Shown here in pieces: positions 9,401 to 16,843 of a stretch of DNA of 52,857 bases (position 1 is the stretch's first letter; every line of letters starts with the position of its first letter). The position numbers were made by a program, and so were the translations under genes. The DNA is from Reyranella sp. (GTDB lineage: Bacteria; Pseudomonadota; Alphaproteobacteria; Reyranellales; Reyranellaceae). Location: assembly GCA_019750135.1 (NCBI GenBank), contig JAIEOV010000070.1, forward strand, positions 1-52,857. The letters are read 5' to 3'. The notes beneath the pieces were generated by a model. It made no database searches. It had not been told where the DNA came from and saw nothing but the letters and a program-made list of their open reading frames with translations.

Positions 9401-10764
9401 GCGTCGCCCGAGATCTCCAGGCCGTTGTTCAGGTTGCCCGACAGCACGTTGGTCTGGACGGTCTGGTTGCCGCCCGTCGAGGTGATCAGGACGCCGTTGT
9501 TGCCGTTCGGCGCGATGCCGGCGAAGGCGAGGGTGCCGCCGAAGGTGTTCAGCGTGCTGAATCCGCTCGCCGTGTCGGCGACCTCGATGCCGTTGTTGGC
9601 GTTGCCCGAGATCACGTTGCCGAGCGGGATGACGCCGCCGACCTGGGTGTTGACCGACGAGCCGTCGATCAGCACGCCGTCATTGCCGTTCGCGACGATG
9701 GTCTGGTTGTCGGCGCCGATGCCGGCGAAGTTGGCGCGGATCGTCACGTGGTCGGAATCGGTGACGTGGATGCCGTTGGCGCCGTTGCCGCTCACGACGT
9801 TGTAGTAGACGAACGGCTCGTCGACGACCGTGCAGCCGTGCAGCGAGTTGAAGTCGGCATTGTCGATGCGCACGCCGTCGAGCGTGTTGCCCAGGGCGGC
9901 ATCGCCGTCGGCGGTCGTGCCGATGAAGTTGCCATAGAGCGCGTTGTTCTGCGAGTTGGCGTCGATCAGCACGCCGTTCTGGCTGTTGCCGGAGATCTGG
10001 TTGCCGAGCGGCGGCGTCACGAAGACTTCGGGCTGCGTGCCCTTGTTGCCGGTCGGATCGTTGGGATTGCCGCTGGCGTCGTTGCCGATGACCGTGCCGC
10101 CGACCGTGTTGCCGTTGGAGCCATCGGTCACCCAGATGCCGTTGGCGCCGTTGCCCATGGCGCTGTTGCCGTCGGTGCTGGTGCCGATGCGATTCGAGAC
10201 GATGACGTTGTCGGCCGACCCGTGCAGGCTGATGCCGTTGCCGCCGTTGGCCGAAATGACGTTGGACACCACGCCGGTGGCGGGATCGCCGTTGGCGGCC
10301 AGGGTCGCCGCCTCGGGGTTGTAGCCGATCTGGTTGGCCGACGAGGTCGCGGCGACGAACACGCCGTCGCCCGAGTTGCCGGCCGCGCTGCCGTCGAGCG
10401 CCAGGCCGATATAGTTGTTGTTCAGCGTGATGTTGCCAGCGACCAGCGTGACGCCGTTGCCGGCGGCATTGCCGACTGCCAGGCCGACGAGTTGCGAGCC
10501 TTGCGAGCCCACGTCGAACACCAGGCCGGCATGGCCGTTGCAGTCGAGGCCGATGCTGGGTGCCGTGCCGGTTGCGGTGCTGCCGGAGACGATGGATGTC
10601 TGATTGGTGATCGCCGACAGGTTGCTCGACAGCACGATCGTGCCGGTGACCGCGAAGGAGATGGTATTGGCTTCGCCGGGAGGGCCGGCGTTGGAGGCAT
10701 CGATCGCTGCGCGCAACGACCCTGCGCCGCTGTCGCTCAGAGTGCTGACAATGAAGGTCGCCAT
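3442..10764 (-). CDS. Giant multidomain protein: parallel beta-helix, DUF4214-like, sedolisin protease, DUF4114-like
   Basis: 2,440 residues. Residues 1 to about 640 are Asn/Gly-rich repeats (NVISGNGANGI type) typical of a right-handed parallel beta-helix. At about 654 a DUF4214-like segment begins (LLYVGWYGRAADPTGFANQM). Residues about 850-1250 look like a beta-propeller or repeat region. A pro-kumamolisin-like segment (about 1540-1650) precedes a peptidase S53 domain with E1767 and D1771 (GGERSLDVGVV), an Asp at 1824/1825 (SFSDDQS) and S2032 (GGTSAASPFW), the sedolisin Glu-Asp-Asp-Ser set, plus the late GLGSPNG motif. The C-terminus (WGWEDTKNGGDRDFNDLIVQ) is a DUF4114-like cap. No N-terminal signal peptide is visible, which fits a type I or other leaderless export route, but no exporter genes are adjacent. 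It may be a surface adhesin with a built-in acid protease. Confidence 0.85.
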   Translation of the reverse strand: MATFIVSTLSDSGAGSLRAAIDASNAGPPGEANTISFAVTGTIVLSSNLSAITNQTSIVSGSTATGTAPSIGLDCNGHAGLVFDVGSQGSQLVGLAVGNAAGNGVTLVAGNITLNNNYIGLALDGSAAGNSGDGVFVAATSSANQIGYNPEAATLAANGDPATGVVSNVISANGGNGISLHGSADNVIVSNRIGTSTDGNSAMGNGANGIWVTDGSNGNTVGGTVIGNDASGNPNDPTGNKGTQPEVFVTPPLGNQISGNSQNGVLIDANSQNNALYGNFIGTTADGDAALGNTLDGVRIDNADFNSLHGCTVVDEPFVYYNVVSGNGANGIHVTDSDHVTIRANFAGIGADNQTIVANGNDGVLIDGSSVNTQVGGVIPLGNVISGNANNGIEVADTASGFSTLNTFGGTLAFAGIAPNGNNGVLITSTGGNQTVQTNVLSGNLNNGLEISGDAWGVTVVPNIFGLNTRGNSAFDFGDDFANGNNGILISGNAHDNVIGGTGVNASDSVIRQNTISNNGAYGVAITDQAYNNVVGQSAIGTDIQEAAAIGNGAGGVLVSSTGLGNVVGTAYTGFSPLPAPAARYNVISGNDGSGVELDPGTHYNAVINNWIGLDVRGEGSLPNTGLPVDNAGVDNLVYGNTYSGPVPVESPTSQLELLYVGWYGRAADPTGFANQMEELLTLILGGQPLASAILTISEDFATSPEEAAYAELASLSTPTVPTLQQLALAESFVNQTFLNLFDRAATTAEKLSWSTAFFGNLTSFSALVYEIATNATGNDIGAMNAKIQAAAYFTQAFESEVREPTVSEMQAAVDSVNDATTLYDSQAVTNTLVGESHNQVDYQTILSPLNFITGIRANYDGAVILTGSQGTSGSTATTPMLYQGPLNNTAAGTVHLLTPTFAGQTFTTGQFYGPDTAIFTPSIGLGNVRAVGTYQYTESPPGVINHGMIYQGPLDGSGTWTQIDVPGNGVNVVGGIVLGTVGETIPHSVQGDLVVGNYDISGQPGTGNGFIYNMATGQYTLFEINGSLTDLTSVYGIWQHGVGSTEYTIAGGAKDGAGVNSAFLINYNSSTGAFSDVAFYNAFNQPGVITHFENISAVPGGYNLVATTDDGPAFVFVPMNTDGSFGEAIWTAGDLPGSNLMTGNIAYQNVFGGIYNTDAGNGVGSYLGVVDQSYVTADGGLIMPTGSFYFSYALSVAASTGDIIVGSTTAGNVLGGSIGNDQITGTLSTTAADTIYTGGGADLITLAAANVANSRVELFAANGLLSTQAVTPGATVHAIEGSIVNAQDIPQLGWWGQATGQLGGPVSDASTNGGLGTGTSQDMSTVVNFTTGGSGNAIDMIDISLDAFSDLLRAANGTDAQVGSAIFSNMVGLGGTITVADANVFIITSNVGFANAADLAAQLLANPITFASAQTEQFNHYIVAYQDFGGDVRIADMNIQANGLTSFTTTAGGSTLAISDMAELSGVSLASLQAGNINIVSNDEIAHSSYLDFTGYGITSASTVVEAYELDPANVAAATTAGINVAIVLDRVTDPTSLLSESWGARQQTLAQLENAGTLWNTYGADQSEYNAVVAELTGTYGLTVLNGNTPNGNYVSSAESRTIWVAIDTPQQFQELFGKTLYSNNESGNNFLFWNGNLSLPSEWNVQGLWFDTDNAPPPSNMAPGVSVTLSQGAQSIGNWSTSSPNTAPQDIAAFYNFPLLDQSIDLGMLALVEPGIGDAVTTPSNGTFQQRLAAYLQSIGQTGTGTVYVQGADGQVYSEDAGGERSLDVGVVAAVNPNSDIGLYVGSGYNGNAKASVFTALQSAIWDLTNDPGVISTSFSDDQSMSPDSPFYQAYRQLLVDAALRNQSVFVALGDGGSGDQTGNGLTNVNLNLTSPYAVMVGGTSFSTLPVAEDDATLAAIVQPALAGDQATIWQLIAGGLTSLPSNPGALQTFVETAWNLYQVNGTAIGSNGSATEGYLFNNTSSGGVDTTQTAPDYQAAYGLYPVTSDPLAQPGRGAPDVSANSAGNLWYLVPDSNMMGEYGVGGTSAASPFWAALTLQFNAIFADQGLPRLGYMNDLLYTASAIAPAAFNDITLGGNMSSFAMGGSYTTGSPDGTEINVTPTGYGYYAGPGYDLVSGLGSPNGLLLARTLTAIAHSQVSYSSSPDMLDADGNGWDSGTDQSLLFQVMSGSSANIGLDLGSEILSFTSVASGTYSWTNRVAQQSMQDDFDPNLVRMFDKYGHGAVVQSMVSQGENVGVTINSLSADAIQGALSSPFGFADFVTDSGVVRVARPVAVAETVGGLDDQTAIVRVRQNGEDGLSVSFYRVDDLSGSINGLQAGQAGYEQAAQGRAYQLAGGGTSLNGPGYGNFGQSALLNVDSGDLIAMKLVDQTTHSTYWAFAQGNEQVSGQSVGHLWNYGLNTWGWEDTKNGGDRDFNDLIVQFDFTSAYGNHWLV

Positions 10765-10785
10765 ACTCTACTACCCCGCCCCAAA

Positions 10786-10810
10786 TCGCCGGTTGCAGGG
10801 TTCGCCGGTT
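10786..10810. promoter_or_regulatory. Direct repeat upstream of the giant protein gene
   Basis: TCGCCGGTT occurs at 10786-10794 and again at 10802-10810, 16 bases apart from start to start, 20-45 bases before the minus-strand ATG at 10764. The spacing is about one and a half helix turns. It may be an activator site, for example for the divergent response regulator, but this is inference from position alone. Confidence 0.3.
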
Positions 10811-10926
10811 TGGCCCGGAATCACGATACCATGAACAGGGTAGGGCTCGACGGCGCTAACGCATGGCGCTCACCACCGGCGCATGGGATATCTGGGTCGC
10901 GACGCGTGGGGAGACGAGATGGCCGC

Positions 10927-11640
10927 ATGACGGGCCTGGAGAAAGACAAGCCGGCTGTGCGCATCCTTCTGCTCGAGGATGACGACCCGGTGCGCGAACG
11001 GCTGGCCCGCATCATCGAAAGCTGGCCGGGCGGGCGGCTGGTCGCGGCCTGCGCGACGCTGGGCGAGGCCACGCGCCTGATCGCCGACAAGCCGATCGAC
11101 CTTCTGATCACCGATCTCAACCTGCCCGACGGTCATGGCGTGCAGGCTATCCGCCTGCTGCGCGAGCGCCAGCCACAGGCCGAAGCCATGGTCATCTCGG
11201 TGCTGGCCGACGACCGCACCGTGATCGCCGCCATCGAGGCCGGCGCCAACGGCTATCTCCTGAAGGACAGCGACCCGATCGACATCGTGGCGGCGATCGG
11301 CGATCTGCTGGCCGGCCGCTCGCCGATCTCCTCCAAGATCGCCCGCACCATCGTGCGCCGCCTCGGCAGCCGCGAGCCCGCGTCAGGCGCGGCGTCGCAG
11401 GCCTCGACCGCCGACGCCGGCTCGCCGTCACCCGCCGACGCCCAGCTCCTGACGCCGCGCGAAATGGACATCCTGTGGGGCATCGCCAAGGGCTTCACCT
11501 ACGGCGAGCTGGCCGAGCGTCTGCAGATCTCCAAGCAGACGGTGCCGGTGCATATCCGCAACATCTATCGTAAGCTGCAGGCCAACAATCGGTCCGAGGC
11601 GGTCTACGAGGCTTCGCGTCGCGGTCTGATCAAGCTTTGA
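10927..11640 (+). CDS. NarL/FixJ-type response regulator
   Basis: A 237-residue two-domain regulator. The receiver domain has the acidic pocket LLEDDDP (residues 16-21), the phospho-acceptor D63 in DLLITDLNLPDGHG and the conserved Lys in YLLKDSD. A linker of about 30 Ala/Ser-rich residues leads to a LuxR-type helix-turn-helix (residues about 172-237: LTPREMDILWGIAKG, ISKQTVPVHIRNIYRKL). The open frame extends far upstream, but ATG 10927 is the first start that gives a normal receiver N-terminus. Three bases separate it from the histidine kinase gene, its likely partner. It faces away from the giant beta-helix protein gene, a possible target. Confidence 0.92.
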   Translation: MTGLEKDKPAVRILLLEDDDPVRERLARIIESWPGGRLVAACATLGEATRLIADKPIDLLITDLNLPDGHGVQAIRLLRERQPQAEAMVISVLADDRTVIAAIEAGANGYLLKDSDPIDIVAAIGDLLAGRSPISSKIARTIVRRLGSREPASGAASQASTADAGSPSPADAQLLTPREMDILWGIAKGFTYGELAERLQISKQTVPVHIRNIYRKLQANNRSEAVYEASRRGLIKL

Positions 11641-11643
11641 GGG

Positions 11644-13473
11644 GTGGCCGTGACGCGGCTTGGGGGCATCGGCTGGATCGCGCTCGTCCTCGCGACGCTG
11701 GCGGCTGCGATCGCGCCCGATCTGGTGCACCTGCCGCGACCCAACGCGACACTCGTCGTCGACCGCGCGACGTTCCTCGCCGACGAACGGCCTGCCCAGG
11801 ACGTTTCGTTGCCGCATGCCTTCTACCAGCGCCGCGGCGACCCATCGACGGTGCGTTACCAGGCCGACATCGATCCGGCGATGCTGCCCGAAGCCGGCGC
11901 GGCGCTCTACATTCCGCTGGTGAACCGTCGCGCCATCGTCGAGGTCGATGGCAGGACGATCTACGACAGCGCCGACCATGCCGTGTGGGCCGGTCTTGCG
12001 ATCACCACGCCGCTGCTGGTGCGCCTGCCGCAGCATTCGCCGGGAAGTGGCCCCTATCGCCTGACCGTGGCGCTCGAGCCTGGCCCCTCCGTTTCGCCGA
12101 CTTATCTGTCGCGCGTCTACCTGGGCAGCGACACCGCGATGGCGCCGTCCTTCAAGTGGCGCCATCTCCTGGATGTCGACTTCAGGATCGTCAGCCTCGC
12201 CACTCAGATCCTGCTGGCGACCGGGGTCCTGCTCGCCTGGCTGGCGCGGCCGCACGCCGTCCTGTTGTCCTGGCTCGCCGGCCTCCTCACGCTGACCATC
12301 GTCGTCGACATCGGCATGTTCCTGGGGTTCCGGCCGGCGCTGTGGCCGGTGTTGCCCTACATCATCGCCTTTGTGCCGGCCTGGGGCCTGGTCGCCGTCG
12401 CCGTGTCGTTGCAACTGCTCGACGTGCCGGCACCCAAGGCCTTGCTGACCGGCATAGTGGCCATCACCATGTTTCTGCTCGCTTGCGCGGCGATCGGCAC
12501 GCCGATCCCGCGCGCGATCATCGCCGTGGCAGCGGTCGCCGGCATATGCCTCGGCGCTGTGGTCGCGAGCAGCATCATCGCCTGGGGCGCGATCTGGCGC
12601 GGCAATCTCGACGCCCGCATCATGCTGGCGCCGGCCGTGCTGATCTCCTGGTTCCTGCTACGCGACGGCTATGTCGCCGCGACCGTGCCCGACCAGGCCT
12701 TCCGCCTCTACTCGCCGCTGGCCGGGCTGATCTATGTCGCCGGCCTCTGTGCCGTGCTGGTTCGCCGCATGGCCGACAGCTTCGATCGGCTCGACCGCTC
12801 GAATGAAGTCCTGAACAGCCGCCTCGCCGCGCGCGAAGCCGAGCTTGCGGCGCTGGCAAAGCAGGAGCGGCTCGAGGCGGCGCGCCTGGTGCGAGAGCAG
12901 GAACGCGGCCGCCTGACGCGCGACCTGCACGACGGCATCAGCGGCCATCTCGTCTCGATCATCGCCCTGTCGGAACGGGCCGAGACGCGGCCCATCGAGC
13001 AGGCCGCGCGCGACGCGCTGAGCGACCTGCGCCTGGTGATCTACTCGCTCGACATCGGCGAGGACGAGCTACCGCTGGCGCTTGCCAACTTCCGCGAGCG
13101 CCTGGAGCCGCAGCTGCAGCGCCTGGGCGTGACGCTCGACTGGTCGATGGCCGATCTGCCTGACGTGGCGGGCGTCACGCCCGGCAATGCCCTGCTCGTG
13201 CTGCGCATCGTGCAGGAAGCCATCACCAATGCGCTGAAGCACGGGCCGGCGCGCCGCATTGCCGTGCGCGGCCGTGCCGTGGCCGACGGTCGCCCCGAGA
13301 TCACGATCGACAATGACGGGCGGCCGTTCGTCGCCGACAGCCGCGGCCGCGGGCTCGACAACATGCGGCGACGGGCAGCACTGCTGGGCGCTGTGCTGGC
13401 GTTCGAGACGCTGCCCTGCGGGACGCGCGTCGTCTTGGTGCTGCCGAGTCGCCTGCCGGACCTGGAGAGCTGA
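11644..13473 (+). CDS. Membrane sensor histidine kinase, NarX/HisKA_3 type with 7TM-like sensor
   Basis: 609 residues, GTG start just after the response regulator stop. An N-terminal membrane helix (about 8-25) and an extracytoplasmic region (about 30-180) resembling a 7TMR-DISM input domain are followed by six or seven hydrophobic segments (about 182-375). A coiled linker leads to the HisKA_3 dimerisation domain with phospho-acceptor H429 (TRDLHDGISGHLVS). The catalytic HATPase part has EAITNALKHG as N-box and a short G-box (GRGLDNMRRRAALLGA). It should phosphorylate the adjacent NarL-type regulator. The ligand is unknown. Its stop codon abuts the MFS start, so the transporter may be the regulated or sensed function. 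Confidence 0.9.
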   Translation: MAVTRLGGIGWIALVLATLAAAIAPDLVHLPRPNATLVVDRATFLADERPAQDVSLPHAFYQRRGDPSTVRYQADIDPAMLPEAGAALYIPLVNRRAIVEVDGRTIYDSADHAVWAGLAITTPLLVRLPQHSPGSGPYRLTVALEPGPSVSPTYLSRVYLGSDTAMAPSFKWRHLLDVDFRIVSLATQILLATGVLLAWLARPHAVLLSWLAGLLTLTIVVDIGMFLGFRPALWPVLPYIIAFVPAWGLVAVAVSLQLLDVPAPKALLTGIVAITMFLLACAAIGTPIPRAIIAVAAVAGICLGAVVASSIIAWGAIWRGNLDARIMLAPAVLISWFLLRDGYVAATVPDQAFRLYSPLAGLIYVAGLCAVLVRRMADSFDRLDRSNEVLNSRLAAREAELAALAKQERLEAARLVREQERGRLTRDLHDGISGHLVSIIALSERAETRPIEQAARDALSDLRLVIYSLDIGEDELPLALANFRERLEPQLQRLGVTLDWSMADLPDVAGVTPGNALLVLRIVQEAITNALKHGPARRIAVRGRAVADGRPEITIDNDGRPFVADSRGRGLDNMRRRAALLGAVLAFETLPCGTRVVLVLPSRLPDLES

Positions 13474-14736
13474 ATGACGCCCGCGACCAACCCCGCTCGC
13501 CTGATGGCCGCCGGCGCCATCGGCAACCTGCTCGAATGGTACGACTTCGCCGTGTACGGCTACTTCGCCGCCGCGATCGGCCGCGCCTTCTTTCCCGAGC
13601 AGGACAAGGTCGCCCAGGTGCTGGCCGCCTTCGGCGTGTTCGCTGTGGGATTCATGATGCGGCCAGTCGGCGGCGCCGTGTTCGGCCATATCGGCGATCG
13701 CCTCGGCCGCTCGACCGCGCTCACGCTGTCGGTGCTGGCGATGGCAGTGCCGACCTTCCTGATCGGCGTGCTGCCGGGCTACGACGTGCTCGGCCTGGCG
13801 GCGCCGGCGCTGCTGACGCTGTTGCGCATGCTGCAGGGCCTGTCGGTCGGCGGCGAGTACACGACCTCCATCGTCTTCCTGGTCGAGCAGGCGCGGCCCG
13901 AGCGCCGCGGCATTGTCGGCGCGGTGGCCGACCTCGGCGCGGTGTCAGGCATCCTGCTGGGCTCGGCGACCGGCGCCGTCCTCGAATGGGCGATGCCGGC
14001 GGGCGCGGTCGAGGCCTGGGGCTGGCGCATTCCCTTCTGGATAGGCCTGGTGGTCGGCATCGCCGGCCTGGCTCTGCGGCGCGGCCTCGGCGAGAGCGCT
14101 CGGGAGGAAAAGCGCCAGCTCTCCGGGCGTCCGCCGCTGATCGCGACCTTCACCCATCACTGGCGGGTGCTCGGCTACCTCGCTGGCGTGTCGGTGTTCG
14201 GCGCGGTCGGCTTCTACCTGATGTTCGTCTACATCGTGAGCTGGCTGCAGTTCGTCGACGGCATCGCGCCGGCGCAGGCCCTCACGATAAACACTGCCAG
14301 CATGGTGCTGCTGATTCCGGTCGAGATCGGCTTGGCGGCCCTATCCGACCGCATCGGCCAACGGGCCGTTCTGCTCGCCGTCACGGGCCTTTCCGTGGTC
14401 GCCGCGTGGCCGATGTTCTGGCTGATGCACGGTCATCAGGAATTGATGGTCCTGGCCGGCCAGCTTGGCTTCGTCGTCCTGATCGGCGGCTATTACGGCT
14501 GCCTGCCTGCATTCATGGTCAGCGTGGTGACGCGCGATGTGCGCTGCACCGCCATTGCCATGGGTTATAACGTGGCGGTGGGGCTGATCGGAGGTTTCAG
14601 CCCGCTCGTCGCCACATGGCTCGTGCGGCGCACCGACAACGACTACAGCCCTGCCTTCATGATCATGGCGGCAGGGGCGATTTCGTTCCTGGTGTTGCTG
14701 CTGGGGCTGCGACGCCGTCAGGCCGCCGGCATCTGA
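13474..14736 (+). CDS. MFS transporter, metabolite:H+ symporter (ProP-like) type
   Basis: A 420-residue membrane protein with 12 predicted helices. The start NLLEWYDFAVYGYFAAAIG and the loop GHIGDRLGRSTAL are typical of the metabolite:H+ symporter family (ProP, KgtP, ShiA, citrate and dicarboxylate porters). A second family signature is seen in RMLQGLSVGGEYTTS. It starts at the base after the kinase stop codon, as the third gene of an RR-HK-MFS operon. The substrate, probably a carboxylate or compatible solute, cannot be read from the sequence. Its 3' end overlaps that of the convergent cysteine synthase gene by 19 bases. Confidence 0.9.
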   Translation: MTPATNPARLMAAGAIGNLLEWYDFAVYGYFAAAIGRAFFPEQDKVAQVLAAFGVFAVGFMMRPVGGAVFGHIGDRLGRSTALTLSVLAMAVPTFLIGVLPGYDVLGLAAPALLTLLRMLQGLSVGGEYTTSIVFLVEQARPERRGIVGAVADLGAVSGILLGSATGAVLEWAMPAGAVEAWGWRIPFWIGLVVGIAGLALRRGLGESAREEKRQLSGRPPLIATFTHHWRVLGYLAGVSVFGAVGFYLMFVYIVSWLQFVDGIAPAQALTINTASMVLLIPVEIGLAALSDRIGQRAVLLAVTGLSVVAAWPMFWLMHGHQELMVLAGQLGFVVLIGGYYGCLPAFMVSVVTRDVRCTAIAMGYNVAVGLIGGFSPLVATWLVRRTDNDYSPAFMIMAAGAISFLVLLLGLRRRQAAGI

Positions 14737-15800
14737 TATCCCGGCGTCGACTTGGAGATGCGCGTTTCCTCCTCGTCCATGCCTTCGGCGATGCCTTCGA
14801 ACATCGGTGTCGAGAGATAGCGTTCGCCGGTGTCGGGCAGCATGGCGAGGATCACCGATCCGGCTGGAGCCTTCTCGGCCACCTGCATGGCGACGGCAAA
14901 GGTCGAGCCGCCGGAGATGCCGGTGAAGATGCCTTCCTTCTGCGCCAGCAGCCGCGCCCACTTCACGCCCTCGGGGCCGGCGATCGCCACGCGCTCGTTG
15001 AAGTACTTCTTATCGAGCGCCTCCTGCAGGACCAGCGGGATGAAATCCGGCGTCCAGCCCTGGATGAGATGCGGCTCGAAGGCCGGATGGCTGACGGCCG
15101 GCGAGCCGTCGGCGCCGCGCTCCTGGGCCGTTCCGCTGCCGACGAGCTGGGCGTTGGCCGGCTCGCACAGCACGATCTTGGTCTCCGGCCGTTCCACACG
15201 AAGCACACGCGCCACACCGGCGAGCGTGCCGCCGGTGCCGTAGCCGGTGACGAACCAGTCGAGCCGCTCGCCCTTGAAGTCGGCCAGGATCTCGCGCGCC
15301 GTCGTCGCCTCGTGGATCTCGGCATTGGCCGGCGTCTCGAACTGGTGCGCCAGGAACCACCCGTTGGCCTTCGCCAGCTCGACCGCCTTCTGGTACATGC
15401 CGAAGCCTTTTTGCGCGCGAGGAGTCAGCACCACCTTCGCGCCCAGCATGCGCATTAGCTTGCGGCGCTCGATCGAGAAGCTGTCGGCCATGGTCACGAC
15501 CAGGGGATAGCCCTTCTGGGCGCACACCATGGCGAGGCCGATGCCGGTGTTGCCGCTGGTCGCCTCGACCACGGTCTGGCCGGGCTTCAGCGTGCCGTTG
15601 CGCTCGGCCGCCTCGATGATGTTGACGGCCAGCCGGTCCTTGACCGACGAGGCCGGATTGAATGCCTCGGCCTTGACGTAGAGCCGCACGCCCTTGGGGG
15701 CGAGGTTGTTGACACGGATGCACGGCGTGTCGCCGATCGTGTCGAGCACGCTCTCGAACAGGCGCCCGCGCCCGGCCGTGGTCCTGACTTTACCGCTCAT
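14718..15800 (-). CDS. cysK: Cysteine synthase (O-acetylserine sulfhydrylase) family
   Basis: A 360-residue PLP-dependent beta-family enzyme. The Schiff-base lysine lies in NPASSVKDRLA, the substrate loop in EATSGNTGIGLAM, the phosphate-binding Gly loop in TGYGTGGTLAGVARVL and the late Ser in GISGGSTFA. It condenses O-acetylserine with sulfide to give cysteine in the cytoplasm. The length is a little above the usual 310-330, with extra residues at both ends (for example the C-terminal ISKSTPGYQMPAA). A cystathionine beta-synthase-like or other paralogue role is possible because no cys regulon genes are adjacent. Confidence 0.88.
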   Translation of the reverse strand: MSGKVRTTAGRGRLFESVLDTIGDTPCIRVNNLAPKGVRLYVKAEAFNPASSVKDRLAVNIIEAAERNGTLKPGQTVVEATSGNTGIGLAMVCAQKGYPLVVTMADSFSIERRKLMRMLGAKVVLTPRAQKGFGMYQKAVELAKANGWFLAHQFETPANAEIHEATTAREILADFKGERLDWFVTGYGTGGTLAGVARVLRVERPETKIVLCEPANAQLVGSGTAQERGADGSPAVSHPAFEPHLIQGWTPDFIPLVLQEALDKKYFNERVAIAGPEGVKWARLLAQKEGIFTGISGGSTFAVAMQVAEKAPAGSVILAMLPDTGERYLSTPMFEGIAEGMDEEETRISKSTPGYQMPAA

Positions 15801-15857
15801 GATGGATCGTCCCTCTTCAAACCGGCCGCGACTATCCCACGGCAGGCGGCGGGGAGA

Positions 15858-16472
15858 CTAGGGATGATGGCCGTTGATGCGGTGCGTGGGTTGCCGGTCC
15901 GGCAGGCGATAGCTCCAGATCGCCATCGGCGGCACGTTGCGCCATTCGCGGCCGACAAAGGTGGCGTCGAGCTGCGGCGGGCTTCTGCCCGGATCGACCG
16001 GCGACTTGAAGCCATAGGTATACTGGATGATGGCGCCGCCATGCGGCATCAGCCGGAACGCACCGTCGTAGCAGCGAATCGCCGCTGCCGGCGCCACGGC
16101 GCGCATCGGCAGGCCGCACAGCACGACCGAGACCGAGGCGATCTGGGCTGCAGTCATCAGCTCTGCAATGTGAAGCGCATCGCCGTGCAGGACCGCGAGC
16201 CCGGGGAAGCGCCGCTCCAGCGTGCGACAGAGGTCGGCGTCGCGCTCGACGACGACGAGCCGGTCGGCCGCGCAGCCGGCGTCGATCAGCGCCTGGGTGA
16301 CAGCGCCGGCGCCGGCGCCGAGTTCGAGCACGGGGCCGCCGCCGTCGATCGCGGCATCGAGCGTGGCCTGTGCCAGCCGGCGCGCGGTCCACGGGCTGCT
16401 GGGGAAGGGCAATCCCACTGCCACCGGGTCGCGCGACCAGCCGCGGAGAAAGGGAAGGGAGTTGTGCGGCAT
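15858..16472 (-). CDS. Class I SAM methyltransferase, PmtA-like
   Basis: A 204-residue protein with SAM-binding motif I GPVLELGAGAGAVTQALID, motif II LVVVERDADLCRTLERRFP, and a catalytic-region segment VVLCGLPMRAV. The layout and the start FLRGWSRDPVAVGLPFPSSPWTARRLA are like the phospholipid N-methyltransferases (PmtA) of Rhizobiales, which convert phosphatidylethanolamine toward phosphatidylcholine at the membrane. The related KsgA-like fold is the main alternative. It lies 57 bases downstream of the small gene at 16521 and before cysK, all on the minus strand, but the functions do not obviously connect. Confidence 0.75.
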   Translation of the reverse strand: MPHNSLPFLRGWSRDPVAVGLPFPSSPWTARRLAQATLDAAIDGGGPVLELGAGAGAVTQALIDAGCAADRLVVVERDADLCRTLERRFPGLAVLHGDALHIAELMTAAQIASVSVVLCGLPMRAVAPAAAIRCYDGAFRLMPHGGAIIQYTYGFKSPVDPGRSPPQLDATFVGREWRNVPPMAIWSYRLPDRQPTHRINGHHP

Positions 16473-16520
16473 CGGCGAATCCGCTTTCCAACGCCTGTCA
16501 GTCGCAGGAGGTTGCGTCGG

Positions 16521-16712
16521 TCAGGTCTCTTTCGGGTCCGTCCAATACCGGCGCAGGGCGGCCTGTCGCTCGCGCTCCTTGGCGGCGTCGCCCAAGGAAC
16601 GCCAGCTTTTTGCGATGCCGAGCAGCATCTGGCGCTGGCTCGCCCTGTACGAGGCATACGCCATCTCCTCGCACCGTTCGGCATTCCTGACGCAATCGAG
16701 CGCTGATTTCAT
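16521..16712 (-). CDS. Small conserved-type hypothetical protein
   Basis: 63 residues, Ala/Arg/Cys-rich and helical, with the pattern NAERCEEMAYASYRASQRQM and a Trp-containing second half (KSWRSLGDAAKERERQ). Small proteins of this pattern are common in Rhizobiales but have no assigned function. A strong ribosome-binding site (GGAGGG, 5 bases before the ATG) supports translation. No membrane segment or signal peptide is visible. Confidence 0.6.
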   Translation of the reverse strand: MKSALDCVRNAERCEEMAYASYRASQRQMLLGIAKSWRSLGDAAKERERQAALRRYWTDPKET

Positions 16713-16843
16713 GGGCGCCCTCCGTCACGAGTATGAGCGGGAGCGCGGGACATTCGCAGGCCGATGCCGCTGTCTCTCAGCCGCCGGCGCCCGGGGGTCG
16801 CAGCCGACGATGGCGTCGACCCTAGGCGCTCAGGTCCAGCCGG

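Noticed and set aside
6502..11640. A plus-strand open frame of about 1,700 codons covering the giant protein gene region
   Set aside because: It is antisense to a gene with clear domains and has shadow-frame composition (Arg, Asp, Val, Ala, Gly). Only its last 237 codons, the response regulator, are real.
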